DNA of 64,000 nucleotides from Cytophagaceae bacterium. Its GTDB lineage: Bacteria > Bacteroidota > Bacteroidia > Flavobacteriales > Flavobacteriaceae. Numbering within the stretch: position 1 is the first letter of the stretch; each line of letters begins with the position of its first letter. The notes beneath the pieces are model-generated. The model saw nothing but the letters and a program-made list of their open reading frames with translations. It was not told the DNA's origin and did not search any database. The stretch spans positions 62,001 to 126,000 of the forward strand of contig PALD01000049.1 in NCBI GenBank assembly GCA_002710685.1. The letters run 5' to 3'. Positions 48,357 to 58,532 of the stretch are shown piece by piece. A program made the translations under genes and the position numbers.

Positions 48357-51300
48357 ATGGCAGCTATCACAGCAAATAAAATAGAGGGCAACCTAGATGA
48401 AATACGCAACCAGGTAAAGACAAAGAGCGACGCGGTGCCATTTTTAATGGTGCCCGTGCGGGTCGAGACCAGATTTATGAAGTCCATGAGGGAATCCTCA
48501 AGTTATACGGCAGTATTTTCAGAAGCATTATATAACGTTGTTGAACTTCAAGAGCTGCTGGATGTTGATGCCCGCAAGGTGACAGAAAGGGTCTTAACGG
48601 CCATGGAGCCAAAATTGACCAAGGGGATACAGGCCATAAAGGCAAACCTTGCCAACCTGGGGGGCATTACCCCACAGGAGAGGTCCTGGTTAAAGGATGA
48701 GGTAACTGAACTGTATGAAAAGGGGGCACAATTTTTTAAAGTGCTGCTCAAGAATAGGTTTTCAACTACTGCCGGTAGACTGGCATCAAAGCTTAGTTCA
48801 GCATTTCATGCAAATGTTCAATCCTTGCTCAAATTAATTGCAGTACTTTCAGTAGAAGCTGATACAACATACGTTGAGGTCGCCCAGCTCATAGAAGTGA
48901 TGAAGGGACTGGAGAGCAGGGCCAGGACGGTACTGGGTGATACCCTGCCCCATACCAGGCCAGGCAGAAAAGACAGGCTGGTTTCTTTTGTAATGAGTGT
49001 GCTTTACGCTTACGCGGAATTTTATCGGCGTGATCTAGAGTATTACAGCACCCTCATTGCCATAAAGGACACACAGTTGAACCGCATCAAGGAGCTGCAC
49101 GGTTCATTGAAAAAATCAATTAGAGAATTTCCGGCAAAACTTAAAAAGGTACATACCGATGAAGCCTGGATAAAATTTGTTGATCAAGTAAACAAGGATC
49201 ACATAGAATCCCTGGATATTAATTTTGAATATTTTGAAGAGCAGGTACTTGAGAAGTTTGAAGCCCTGGTGGAACTGCAAACGGTTCCTGCAACAAAGAT
49301 CTTTTATGATAGTTTGAAGACATATAAAACCATCAAGAGGTTCAACAAGACCGCTTCAGGAGCAAAATTCAATGATGTCAAGATACGCAACAAGAAGGTA
49401 CTATCAAGATTGAGGCATGCAGCGATAGAAGGTCAAAAGGTCATCAAGGCAAACAAAGATGACGCCCTGGAACTAGAAGGCATCTGGAACCGGATAGACA
49501 AGGAGATACAGGTCTATAACAAGCAGCTTAAAAGTGTAAAGGTTGATAAGCCCAGCCAGCAGCATAGTGTTGATAATACGGTCATAAAAGTCAATACCGT
49601 GGCCGGCAATAAACTCAATACATTTAAGGATATTTCAAAAGGTGCGGCAACTACGGTCTCGCCAAAGGTTTTCGCGAATAGCGCAAACATGTTTTCTACC
49701 ACAATGGCCCGGCTAAGGGGAATTGATAAAAAGCTCACCAAGATTTCAACGCCCAAAGCCAAGGTGTCTGCACAAGAGAAGAAACAGGTGGCAAAAGACA
49801 TCAAGAAGGTAACCGCCACCCTTAAAAAGCCTGGGCAAAAAATCGTACTCACAGGCAATAGGCGCATTATACTCAACAACAAGATTAAGGAAACTGCTGA
49901 AAAATTAAAGGAAACCCAGGTAATCAAGACCCCAGGGAAAACAGTTGACACACAAGCGGCTGGCAGGGAAATAGAAACCCTTATCAAGAAGGTTGCCCTG
50001 GGGACAGCCACGGGAGCAAAAAACCTAAACGAGAACTTTAATGACGATGCCGTTTTTGTTGCAAACATGAAACCGGTAAAGGAGCTCTGGGTGCGTATCT
50101 ATCCAGATGATTTTGCCATTCATACACATGAAGAAAAATTGACCCAGCAAGAAGTTGATACGGCTAAAGAATACTGGAAGGAAGTCTGGATCGCCAGTGG
50201 AGACCGTGACCTTACCATAGGTGCATGGCGGGCACTTTGTGAGATACATGGTGTACAGAGAGCTGCATATATTGCAAAAAAGCTAGATCCTAAAACGGTA
50301 AGCAGCAGCAATGCAACAAAATTTGAAACCTATCCTGATGCGAACTTGATAAGTGCCATAGCCAGACTTGACCTGGTTATAGATCAAATTAAAAAGGTAA
50401 CCAAAAAGAATGGGGGCCAAATAATCCTTACCAAGTTAAACGAGTCCCAACTATCAAGTGATTTGACCAGCGCGATCAACTTGCTGAATAAAGAAGACCA
50501 TGTACATGAATACCTCTTTTACAAGTTGGTCGACATTATCAGAAAAATTCAATCAAGGTTTGCCATAATAGCTGGGCAGATAGAGTCTGGTGTTTCTCAT
50601 AACCTTATTGGTGTTTATAATCCCATTTTTTTAAAATTCAATACCCTTCAGCAGATTGTGGCGGGTATGGAAGTGCTTCCCCCACTTGAATTTTTTCAGA
50701 AAACAACCATCACGTTTACCTATCCAGTAGTCCAGATGAAAGAAGAAGACTGGACGCAGGCGCCCCATTGCCGCATCATGCCAGATAGGTTTGTTGTATT
50801 GGCCAGGCAGGGAGATACGTTTACAAATATCAAGGTGGGAAACAAGCTCATAGGAGACAAGCTTCAAGTGGGACTGGATCCCACAAAATTTGACCTTGAT
50901 GACATTTATCAATATACTGAAAATGGGGACCTGGAGGTTGATCCTGATATTAAATGGCTCACGGATTACCATACTGCCGAGATTAAGGGCATGGGCATTA
51001 CGCTTACGTTGTCACCAGGTGAATTTGCAAATGGTTTTGACCAGATAATCGTGCTGGGCATTAAAGACGGTAGTGCCGTCACGGGTAAAAAGATGCTCGA
51101 GGATTTACTGGAAAACCATCATTATACCCCCGGTGGCATGGAACTCTTAAAACTGGGTGATGCAACTAACAATACTGAAGATGCTAAATCTGCATACTCG
51201 CAGGAAGTAGACTTTGAAAAAAGTTATGATCTTGAAATGGGCGAGCCGCTTTACCCCTCCACAACACCTAGTGACGAGCTTGACCGGGATGGTAAACTAC

Positions 51301-54300
51301 TCCATGAAGCCCTGGGGGTGTCTTATGGGATGTTTCAACATATTAAAGGAAGTGGCAAGCAGGAGATGAACATGTCGCATTCCTTCAACAGGGCTGTTTT
51401 TCCTGCAACCATGGGCTATTACCTATTTGAGATGATGAATGGTATGTTCATGGAAGATGATATAAATCAGGTTGAGTCATTTTTTTCAGACTATGTTTCA
51501 GCCCGGGGAAAATTACCCACGATACGGGTAGATTCTCAGCCTTATGGCATTATGCCCACCACTTCGTTTACTAGGTTTAAGCATGCAAATTCAGGGTTGT
51601 TTTATCAAAACCTGACGGGTATATTAAAATTATTGAATGGGCAATGGTCTGAGATAAGGCAGGGGCTTGTTGCAAACCCATATAAGCCGGGCGGTGACCC
51701 TCAGGCACATTTTATGGAAATGCTTGGGCTACAGCCCACCTCAGTAGAATATTATTCGAGATATGGTGTCAACACCTTTATGACATATTCTAAAGATGAA
51801 AAACCACAACAGGAAATTTATAGCCCTTCAACTTTGGCTGGTCTTTTTTCCAGTTTTATCAAGGTAGAAGATACAGGTTTGACCGGTGTGAAGGCCAAAC
51901 AGGAAGAAAACAGGCAACGTATCCTAAAATTGGAGAAATCCAAAATATTCTCCAATACTTTTTTTGCAGATCAATCCCTGCTAGATGGAGAAAGGGTACA
52001 AGCTGGAGAATTGAGCTTTAAAGACCCCCTTAATCCCATGGGGGAATTTGATAATTATATAGACTGGCTGCTCAACAAGGACCTTTTTAGCATCCTTGGG
52101 AGCAACAATCCTTCAGATTTCCCGGCACAAAGAAAAAACATGCTCTTCCTGCTCCTGAGACAATCCCTTTTATGGAGCTACGACAGGGCAGCATTAGAAA
52201 TCCTCAGCAGGGAAGATGCCATAAGTTCTTTTGACAAATTCAACATAGGGGGTACCGGATTTATGTATGCACCTAAGGGCGAATATGACCAGGATAGCCT
52301 GGATTTATTGGTGACCAAGTGGAGTTTCCTCTTTAGGAGCCTCAACCGTCTTGATTCAGGAGAAGAAAAATCTAATGGCAAAGGCCTCAATAAAGGTCAG
52401 AGCAAGTCTTTTTATGATTACCTGGTCAAGGGAAGTAGCAAGGAGAACAATGAGCAATGGACCATGGCAAGGTACCTAGATCCAACCCAACCTCAATTTT
52501 TTAATGGTTTCCCTAACCACAACAACCACAATACTGCCTTATCCCATGTTAAAAAAGTACGCAGGGCAATGGAAGAAATCAAGGACCTCCCCAGTGCCGT
52601 GCTTGACCAGTTGACCGCTGAACACCTTGATTTGTGCAGTTATCGCCTAGATTCATGGCTGCTGGGGTTAGTAAATCAAAGGCTCGATAAACAAAGACAA
52701 AGCAACCCCAGCGGGATTTATCTTGCCAGTTGGGGATATCTGGAAAACCTGCGTCCAGGCGGTGCCAGGGTCGAGGTCAAGGCAAATAAAATCCCCGATA
52801 GTCTGAAAGATGAAGAAAATACCCCCATATATACTGATGAAGATAATCAAGGTTACATCCACATGCCCTCTATCAACCATGCCATTACAGCAGCTGTCTT
52901 ACGTGCGGGCTACAAGTCAAATGAAGATGTGAGCGAAGATGTTGAGAATCAGATGGCGGTAAACATTTCTTCTGCGAGGGTGCGTATGGCCCTTCAGCTC
53001 ATAGAAGGTGTTAAAAATGGACAGGAAATTGCCGCAGTACTGGGGTATCAGTTAGAAAGAGGGTTACATGAGCGCTATAAAGATGCAGAGATGGACCGGT
53101 TTATCTATCCGTTAAGGAAAAAATTCCCCCTCGTCCCAGAAATTCAAGTGGTTGAAAATGAAGGTAACTATAATCCTAATGTTGTCCATGGCACAGACCT
53201 CCTGGATATGATTGATGAGCACCTTGACGCTTTTGACTTTGATACAAACTTTAGTCTTTTTGAAGCCCTTTATGACAATGGAAACTTTAGTAGGTGTCCA
53301 GACGTTCTCAAGAATATCATTTATAACAACAGTTCGGGTACGATTACCCAGAAAAATAAATTGCTTAAAATCCTGCTCCAGGAAATAGACCGCATCGCAG
53401 ATGCTTTTGATGCCCTAGGCGATTTAGCTTTAAGCGAAAGCGTTTATCAAATTGTACAGGGCAATCATGTAAGGGCCGGTGCCGTCCTCGATGCATTGGC
53501 ACGGGGCAGGAACATGCCACAGCCCCAGATAAGCACGACACCACGCACGGGTACCGTGCTTACCCAAAGGGTGGTCTTTGCCCTTGAAACAATAGCGTCG
53601 ACCTCTATCTCACCTCATGTAGGCCATGCAGCATCCACGTTGAACCACAATTTAGATAATGCCAAACCAGCAGGATGGAGTTCAAAGATGACGGCGCGAG
53701 CACTGGCAGAGCCTTCCCTCAACAAATATCTAGGGATGCTCCTGGGCTCCGCAGATAAAATCAAGTGCCATGTCAGTTTTGAAAGGGATGAGACCCTTGA
53801 AGAAATGGTAATAGGTTTTGATGAACTGGGTCTCCACCCCATAGATATCGTTACCGTTCTCAACGATGGTAGTGAAGGGGGAAGCGAGATAAACAAGAGG
53901 ATTGCTTATTTGGCTAGGGCCAAAGCTACGCCTAAACTCCCACTGGAAATCCCAGTAAAAATCAACCTTAGGAAAAGGGATGGCTCATGGCCAGATGATG
54001 TGCACACCCTCTATGAGATGATGCCCATCGTTAAACAGGTACAAACACTCTTGAGTGATGTAAGGCCTGCTGGCGCTGATGACCTTAGGCTTCCGCCAGA
54101 AGAAGCAATGGTCTCTGAAACCACAAAGTTTCAGGATGTTGCAGAGCTCGATAGACGGGCCACGGATGCTGCAATGGCCTATGAAGGGCTTGCAAGCAGT
54201 ATCGATACTTTTTTCACCACTGAAATCAATAGTGAAGTGCTGGATGAAGAAACCTTTTCGCCAGGACAGATCAACACACTTAGGGCATTGCTGTTCAATC

Positions 54301-55241
54301 TTTCAGATTTTGGCGAGCCCAATGCAATCCCTGATGCCGTGATAGAAGATAATGATGAAATAGGCAGGGATCTAGCAAGGCAAATCCTTGTGATCAGGGC
54401 CGGGATGACCAAAAAAATTACCGAAGTAACAAAACTTAGGGAAAAACTGGCCCAAGAAAAGAACCAGGATAATAAATGCACACACCTTACCAATATCTTG
54501 AAGGCAATATTTGGCCGGTCATTTACCATTATCCCACATTTTAGTTTGCAGAACAAAACAGATATTGAAAATATCTCCGGTTTTCCAGAAGAAGATGGGC
54601 TGTTAAGAAATAATGTGCATGCCATGGACAGCTGGTTACAGGGCATGGGCAGGGTACGCGAAAAAATGTATTCTTTGGAGATGGCATCAATGTTATGTGA
54701 GACGTTAGACCTTGGTTTCCCAGAAGGCACTCCCGTACAATTGCCATACACGGCCGCATCTGCCGGGGCACCAGCAGATTATTGGTTGGGCGCAGAATAT
54801 CCTGAAACATACCATCCTGAAGGTGATAAACTGTCCATAGTGCTGTACCAAAAGGATGAATTGTTGAAAAATACTGACCCCAAGGCCGCTATGATCCTGG
54901 ATGAATGGCTAGAAATAATCCCTAACAAGACAGAAACCACCGGCCTTACGTTCAACTATGATCAACCCAATGCAACCCCGCCCCAGAGCATCCTTTTGGC
55001 GGTCACCCCAGAAGAAACCGGAAAATGGGATTGGGATGACCTGGTTTACACGATAATAGATACCATTGAACTGGCTAAAAACCGTGCAGTAGAGCCTGAC
55101 CATATAGAGAAGAGCAGGTTCTCTGCGATTCTACCGGCCATAAGCAGTGAGATTTATCCACCTCAGCTTACTGAGGATGTACACATGATGTTGCCCAATA
55201 CCCAGGTGGGCCTTGATTTTTTGGGGATAAACAAAGAATAA
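48357..55241 (+). CDS. Conserved 2294-aa protein of unknown function, cluster gene 4
   Basis: The largest gene in the window. Near residue 33 it has VPVRVETRF. Residues about 60-570 are helical and very rich in Lys, with possible coiled coil. About 575-640 contains LWVRIYPDDFAIHTHE and a Trp-rich stretch. About 1050-1070 has PTIRVDSQPYGIMPTTS. The last 120 residues have DEWLEIIPNKTETTGL and an acidic end. I recognise these motifs from homologues in other phyla, none with known function. It has no signal or membrane segment. No frameshift or internal stop is seen in 6.9 kb, so the gene is under selection. Confidence 0.72.
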   Translation: MAAITANKIEGNLDEIRNQVKTKSDAVPFLMVPVRVETRFMKSMRESSSYTAVFSEALYNVVELQELLDVDARKVTERVLTAMEPKLTKGIQAIKANLANLGGITPQERSWLKDEVTELYEKGAQFFKVLLKNRFSTTAGRLASKLSSAFHANVQSLLKLIAVLSVEADTTYVEVAQLIEVMKGLESRARTVLGDTLPHTRPGRKDRLVSFVMSVLYAYAEFYRRDLEYYSTLIAIKDTQLNRIKELHGSLKKSIREFPAKLKKVHTDEAWIKFVDQVNKDHIESLDINFEYFEEQVLEKFEALVELQTVPATKIFYDSLKTYKTIKRFNKTASGAKFNDVKIRNKKVLSRLRHAAIEGQKVIKANKDDALELEGIWNRIDKEIQVYNKQLKSVKVDKPSQQHSVDNTVIKVNTVAGNKLNTFKDISKGAATTVSPKVFANSANMFSTTMARLRGIDKKLTKISTPKAKVSAQEKKQVAKDIKKVTATLKKPGQKIVLTGNRRIILNNKIKETAEKLKETQVIKTPGKTVDTQAAGREIETLIKKVALGTATGAKNLNENFNDDAVFVANMKPVKELWVRIYPDDFAIHTHEEKLTQQEVDTAKEYWKEVWIASGDRDLTIGAWRALCEIHGVQRAAYIAKKLDPKTVSSSNATKFETYPDANLISAIARLDLVIDQIKKVTKKNGGQIILTKLNESQLSSDLTSAINLLNKEDHVHEYLFYKLVDIIRKIQSRFAIIAGQIESGVSHNLIGVYNPIFLKFNTLQQIVAGMEVLPPLEFFQKTTITFTYPVVQMKEEDWTQAPHCRIMPDRFVVLARQGDTFTNIKVGNKLIGDKLQVGLDPTKFDLDDIYQYTENGDLEVDPDIKWLTDYHTAEIKGMGITLTLSPGEFANGFDQIIVLGIKDGSAVTGKKMLEDLLENHHYTPGGMELLKLGDATNNTEDAKSAYSQEVDFEKSYDLEMGEPLYPSTTPSDELDRDGKLLHEALGVSYGMFQHIKGSGKQEMNMSHSFNRAVFPATMGYYLFEMMNGMFMEDDINQVESFFSDYVSARGKLPTIRVDSQPYGIMPTTSFTRFKHANSGLFYQNLTGILKLLNGQWSEIRQGLVANPYKPGGDPQAHFMEMLGLQPTSVEYYSRYGVNTFMTYSKDEKPQQEIYSPSTLAGLFSSFIKVEDTGLTGVKAKQEENRQRILKLEKSKIFSNTFFADQSLLDGERVQAGELSFKDPLNPMGEFDNYIDWLLNKDLFSILGSNNPSDFPAQRKNMLFLLLRQSLLWSYDRAALEILSREDAISSFDKFNIGGTGFMYAPKGEYDQDSLDLLVTKWSFLFRSLNRLDSGEEKSNGKGLNKGQSKSFYDYLVKGSSKENNEQWTMARYLDPTQPQFFNGFPNHNNHNTALSHVKKVRRAMEEIKDLPSAVLDQLTAEHLDLCSYRLDSWLLGLVNQRLDKQRQSNPSGIYLASWGYLENLRPGGARVEVKANKIPDSLKDEENTPIYTDEDNQGYIHMPSINHAITAAVLRAGYKSNEDVSEDVENQMAVNISSARVRMALQLIEGVKNGQEIAAVLGYQLERGLHERYKDAEMDRFIYPLRKKFPLVPEIQVVENEGNYNPNVVHGTDLLDMIDEHLDAFDFDTNFSLFEALYDNGNFSRCPDVLKNIIYNNSSGTITQKNKLLKILLQEIDRIADAFDALGDLALSESVYQIVQGNHVRAGAVLDALARGRNMPQPQISTTPRTGTVLTQRVVFALETIASTSISPHVGHAASTLNHNLDNAKPAGWSSKMTARALAEPSLNKYLGMLLGSADKIKCHVSFERDETLEEMVIGFDELGLHPIDIVTVLNDGSEGGSEINKRIAYLARAKATPKLPLEIPVKINLRKRDGSWPDDVHTLYEMMPIVKQVQTLLSDVRPAGADDLRLPPEEAMVSETTKFQDVAELDRRATDAAMAYEGLASSIDTFFTTEINSEVLDEETFSPGQINTLRALLFNLSDFGEPNAIPDAVIEDNDEIGRDLARQILVIRAGMTKKITEVTKLREKLAQEKNQDNKCTHLTNILKAIFGRSFTIIPHFSLQNKTDIENISGFPEEDGLLRNNVHAMDSWLQGMGRVREKMYSLEMASMLCETLDLGFPEGTPVQLPYTAASAGAPADYWLGAEYPETYHPEGDKLSIVLYQKDELLKNTDPKAAMILDEWLEIIPNKTETTGLTFNYDQPNATPPQSILLAVTPEETGKWDWDDLVYTIIDTIELAKNRAVEPDHIEKSRFSAILPAISSEIYPPQLTEDVHMMLPNTQVGLDFLGINKE

Positions 55242-55250
55242 AATTTAACT

Positions 55251-57191
55251 ATGCTTGATTCAAAATTTTTAGGATTTAAGACCTGCGACCCGTTAAGGGC
55301 ATACAATACCATAGAGCCACGCCCCCGTCAAGCTGATTTTTCAAGATCGCTTGGCGCGGAAATTTACGATCCCCTATGGTTGCTGACCCGTCAATGGCAG
55401 TTTGGTGAACTACAAGGAGAAGATACGGGCTCGGCAATATTTGCAAAAGTCTGCCTGGAGACCACAAAGGTCACTCAGTTCAAGACGGGGTTGAACAACA
55501 AACAGGTATTTAATGATGACCAGCTCCTGGAACGCATGGCAGAAAGTGAACTGCCCCAAATGGATTATAAATCAAGATTGCAGGGTGGGCAGTATTTTTT
55601 AAAGTTATTGACAAGGGCGGGAGCTGCCTTTACCGGCGCACCAGCTTTTGACGCAAGTGCAATAAAGATATTGTTTAAATCAAGTTTCACCATTCAACTG
55701 CCTGATGGGGTTGATCTTGAAAATGATACAGACGCATTGATAATTGAAAAATCTAGGATTGAATCAAACCGTGAATTACAACAATTTCTACATACGGTCA
55801 ATGGAAGGGCCATAGATGGCGTCAAATTATATGAAGCGTTCACAAAGACTACATTGCCCAGTATACCGGCAAACATCAACAATGCAATACCCTCAAGTCA
55901 AAGAACGCTGGTAAAAGATGTTGCCGCCCAATATGTTGACTGGTTTAAAAAAGAATTTGGCCTCCCTGAAGGGAAGACCGCATCAGCATGGGTAGATAGC
56001 CAGATGGAATATCAATTTGCCTGTTCCCTGCCCAATGCATCGGGCGACAATACGGTGCTTAGTGCCAGTGAATATTATGATGGTAACCTAGATTGGTATT
56101 CATTTGATGTTGCGGCAAAACCCCAGAACGACCCAAGATTGCAACCTCTCGTGGAAGCACCGGGTAATCCCAGTGAATTTATTTCTGAAAAAACGTTGAC
56201 CGTTATCCCCACAGAAGCACGTTTTGGCGGTATGCCAAATTCGAGATGGTGGGAATTTGAAGATGGTAGCGTGGACCTGGGAAACATCAATGCAAACACG
56301 ACTGACATTGCCAAGATAATCCTTACGCAGTTTGCACTTGTATTCAGCAATGACTGGTTTGTGGTGCCATATGATGTGCCGGCAGGAAGCTTATCAAAGG
56401 TAAAGGGCATTGTTGTTACTGATGTTTTTGGGCAAAAGACATTTGTTGAAGCCGCAAATCAAGGGCAAACAGATGACTGGATGTCCTGGGGCATGTTCAA
56501 TTTAAGTACAGAACAACTTGACAAGGCAGTGCCCAGGCCGGCTGATACAAGGTTGTTCTTTCCACCCGTGGTTTCAAAAATTCAGGAAGGTGACCCTGTT
56601 TGTTCGGTCAATATGCTCCGGGATGAAATGGCAAACACCGTATGGGGCGTTGAGGACAAGGTGCCAGATTACATGGGTAGGGGGAGAGATGGCAATGCCG
56701 CAGTTACTGATCACAAAAACCTGTTAGAAGAATATGTGCCGCCCGTACCATCAGTAGGTCCGCATCCAGATGCCGTTTTGCAATATCAACTGGGCAACAC
56801 GGTCCCAGAAAACTGGATCCCGTTTTTACCCCGCCACTCCGGTGATGATAATAGGGCCATCGTATTGCAAAGGGCGTCAATGCCACGCCTGTTCAACGAT
56901 AATTTTACGGCAATAAGGCCACAGACAGATATCCTTAGGCCAGGTATTGCCAGAGACCCTGCAAAAGAGCTTTGGCCATTTGTTAATTCAGGGGGAGATA
57001 GCCAGCCAGCACCTTATTTCTTGAATGAGGAAGAAGTGCCCCGTGCAGGTTCTATCATAACCTCTAGTTTTCAACGAGCAAGATGGTACAACGGCAAGAC
57101 GTTTACCTGGTATGGTAGAAGAAAGACCATGGGGCGTGGAGAAGCAGGCAGCGGGTTGAGATATGATAGTGCCAGGCCCATAAAAAAGTAA
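55251..57191 (+). CDS. Conserved protein of unknown function, cluster gene 5
   Basis: 646 aa, no signal peptide. The N-terminal motif DPLWLLTRQWQFGELQGED (about residues 41-59) is strongly conserved in homologues I recall from other phyla. Later segments include MPNSRWWEFEDGSVDLG and FVVPYDVPAGS, and the C-terminus has a basic tail (FTWYGRRKTMGRGEAGSG). It lies 10 bases after the 2294-aa gene and closes the five-gene cluster. A weak terminator-like hairpin occurs about 240 bases later. Confidence 0.75.
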   Translation: MLDSKFLGFKTCDPLRAYNTIEPRPRQADFSRSLGAEIYDPLWLLTRQWQFGELQGEDTGSAIFAKVCLETTKVTQFKTGLNNKQVFNDDQLLERMAESELPQMDYKSRLQGGQYFLKLLTRAGAAFTGAPAFDASAIKILFKSSFTIQLPDGVDLENDTDALIIEKSRIESNRELQQFLHTVNGRAIDGVKLYEAFTKTTLPSIPANINNAIPSSQRTLVKDVAAQYVDWFKKEFGLPEGKTASAWVDSQMEYQFACSLPNASGDNTVLSASEYYDGNLDWYSFDVAAKPQNDPRLQPLVEAPGNPSEFISEKTLTVIPTEARFGGMPNSRWWEFEDGSVDLGNINANTTDIAKIILTQFALVFSNDWFVVPYDVPAGSLSKVKGIVVTDVFGQKTFVEAANQGQTDDWMSWGMFNLSTEQLDKAVPRPADTRLFFPPVVSKIQEGDPVCSVNMLRDEMANTVWGVEDKVPDYMGRGRDGNAAVTDHKNLLEEYVPPVPSVGPHPDAVLQYQLGNTVPENWIPFLPRHSGDDNRAIVLQRASMPRLFNDNFTAIRPQTDILRPGIARDPAKELWPFVNSGGDSQPAPYFLNEEEVPRAGSIITSSFQRARWYNGKTFTWYGRRKTMGRGEAGSGLRYDSARPIKK

Positions 57192-57427
57192 TCTAAAAAT
57201 TTGATATGTAGATATATATGATTAAATTTAGGTATTAAAATATTTGTGTAAGTTGCCACGTCTAGCTAAGAAGCAGTAAATTTTGAATTTATGGATATAA
57301 GTGGAAAAACAACGGCCTCGACGAAGTAGTTTGTAGTATTTCTTTTAGTTATAGAATCTCAGTGTTTATCGGTCTTTATCTTCGCTGCATTTTTGCGTTG
57401 TTGACTAGGTGTCGCTGTCTATTATAG

Positions 57428-57458
57428 GAACTCTCTCATACCTAAGAGGTTTTTTTAT
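57428..57458 (+). terminator. Weak terminator-like hairpin after the cluster
   Basis: A short AACTCT/AGAGGTT stem with a bulge is followed by seven T. The 280-base gap from 57192 holds no gene that I can support; an ATG near 57291 gives only 12 codons. Confidence 0.3.
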
Positions 57459-57471
57459 TGCCTAAAATTTC

Positions 57472-58449
57472 ATGTTTCTAGAATGGTCACGATTTAAAGA
57501 TGTTGAGGTCCTTATAGATATAAGGCATTCCATAAACTATGATGCTGGCCATCTCCCTCAGGCTATTTCCCTTCCATTTCACATAGATCTTAAAAAAATC
57601 AGGCAAGCCTTTCGGCAAAAAAAAGCCCTTGATGATAACAAGGTGCTCGACCATGTACGGGATTTTGAACCATTTCTTGAAAAAGTCAATGCCTTTGCAG
57701 GAAAATCCATGGGTTTCTATTGTGATTCTGGGGGATTGCGCAGCCATTATCTTAGCCAGCTCCTTGGGGATGGATTTCATTTTTTAAAAGATGGATTTCA
57801 GGGTTATATTGATGATAAGCTATCCATCCTCGATATTGATTTTGATTTTATCCTCCTAGAAGGGTTTACGGGAAGTGGAAAGACAGAAATACTAAGGGCC
57901 CTGGCCCGCGCAGGACAACAGTTCATTGACCTTGAGGAAATAACAGGACATAGCGGCTCGGTTTTTGGCGCAAGCCATAAACACGCCCCTCCCACACAGC
58001 TACAATTTGAACTTGAGATTGCCTCAATGCTTGAGGGGTATAAGGTGGGATTGCCCATCTATATAGAGCAAAAGGGCAAATCCATTGGTGGACTCCATGT
58101 ACCGTTTGCAATCAGTAAAAAGTTGATGTCCAGTCCCACTTTTTTTCTTGATGTCCCTAAGGAAGTACGCTTGACTAACCTTGTCAACCGGTATGCAAAA
58201 CTCCCCAAGAGCATCCTTATGTCGTCTATCTTGAAACTGGGCGACCGTTTGAACCATGACGAAGTTAAATGTGCGATTGACTTTTTAAAGAACGATGAGT
58301 TTAGGGCTTGCGCGGCCATCTTGCTCAAGTATTATGACGGGGTAGAAGTGTATAGTTCTGGTAAGCAGGGTGCTATGATCATACCGTACGATACACAAGA
58401 AAAAATGGTTGCGCACATGATACTGCTTTCACGCCCCTCTTTAGGATAA
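57472..58449 (+). CDS. mnmH: tRNA 2-selenouridine synthase (MnmH/SelU-like)
   Basis: 325 aa, a little shorter than typical. The N-terminal rhodanese domain (about 1-115) has the catalytic Cys84 in YCDSGGLRS. The C-terminal P-loop domain has GFTGSGKT (131-138) and DLEEITGHSGSVFG. The family normally has CxRGGxRS and HRGS; the arginines in both places are Ser here. The enzyme converts 2-thiouridine to selenouridine at the wobble base, requiring selenophosphate; selD is not in the window. It is monocistronic. Confidence 0.82.
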   Translation: MFLEWSRFKDVEVLIDIRHSINYDAGHLPQAISLPFHIDLKKIRQAFRQKKALDDNKVLDHVRDFEPFLEKVNAFAGKSMGFYCDSGGLRSHYLSQLLGDGFHFLKDGFQGYIDDKLSILDIDFDFILLEGFTGSGKTEILRALARAGQQFIDLEEITGHSGSVFGASHKHAPPTQLQFELEIASMLEGYKVGLPIYIEQKGKSIGGLHVPFAISKKLMSSPTFFLDVPKEVRLTNLVNRYAKLPKSILMSSILKLGDRLNHDEVKCAIDFLKNDEFRACAAILLKYYDGVEVYSSGKQGAMIIPYDTQEKMVAHMILLSRPSLG

Positions 58450-58532
58450 TCCTCACAAACCTGTTTTCAATTTCATATCTTTAGATGTAAATAGGCTTTT
58501 CTCAAAAAGCTGTCAGGTTAATCACGATAAAT

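Noticed and set aside
49514..50068. 184-codon antisense frame in the same gene
   Set aside because: Composition is that of a complement of Lys/Thr/Ala-rich codons; no start context or homology features.
54179..54751. 190-codon open frame antisense to the 2294-aa gene
   Set aside because: Serine/leucine-rich shadow translation with no recognisable motif, fully inside a clearly coding frame.
40399..57191. Interpretation as a contractile injection system or prophage
   Set aside because: No sheath, tube, baseplate, ATPase, portal, integrase or tail-fibre motif is visible in any of the genes.
57285..57330. 12-codon ATG frame (MDISGKTTASTK) after the giant cluster
   Set aside because: Too short, no ribosome-binding site and no homologous continuation in any frame, so a broken-gene reading is not supported.
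58490..58515. Hairpin AGGCTTTTCTCAAAAAGCTG as a terminator after mnmH
   Set aside because: Only 6 A/T-rich pairs and no T run follows.
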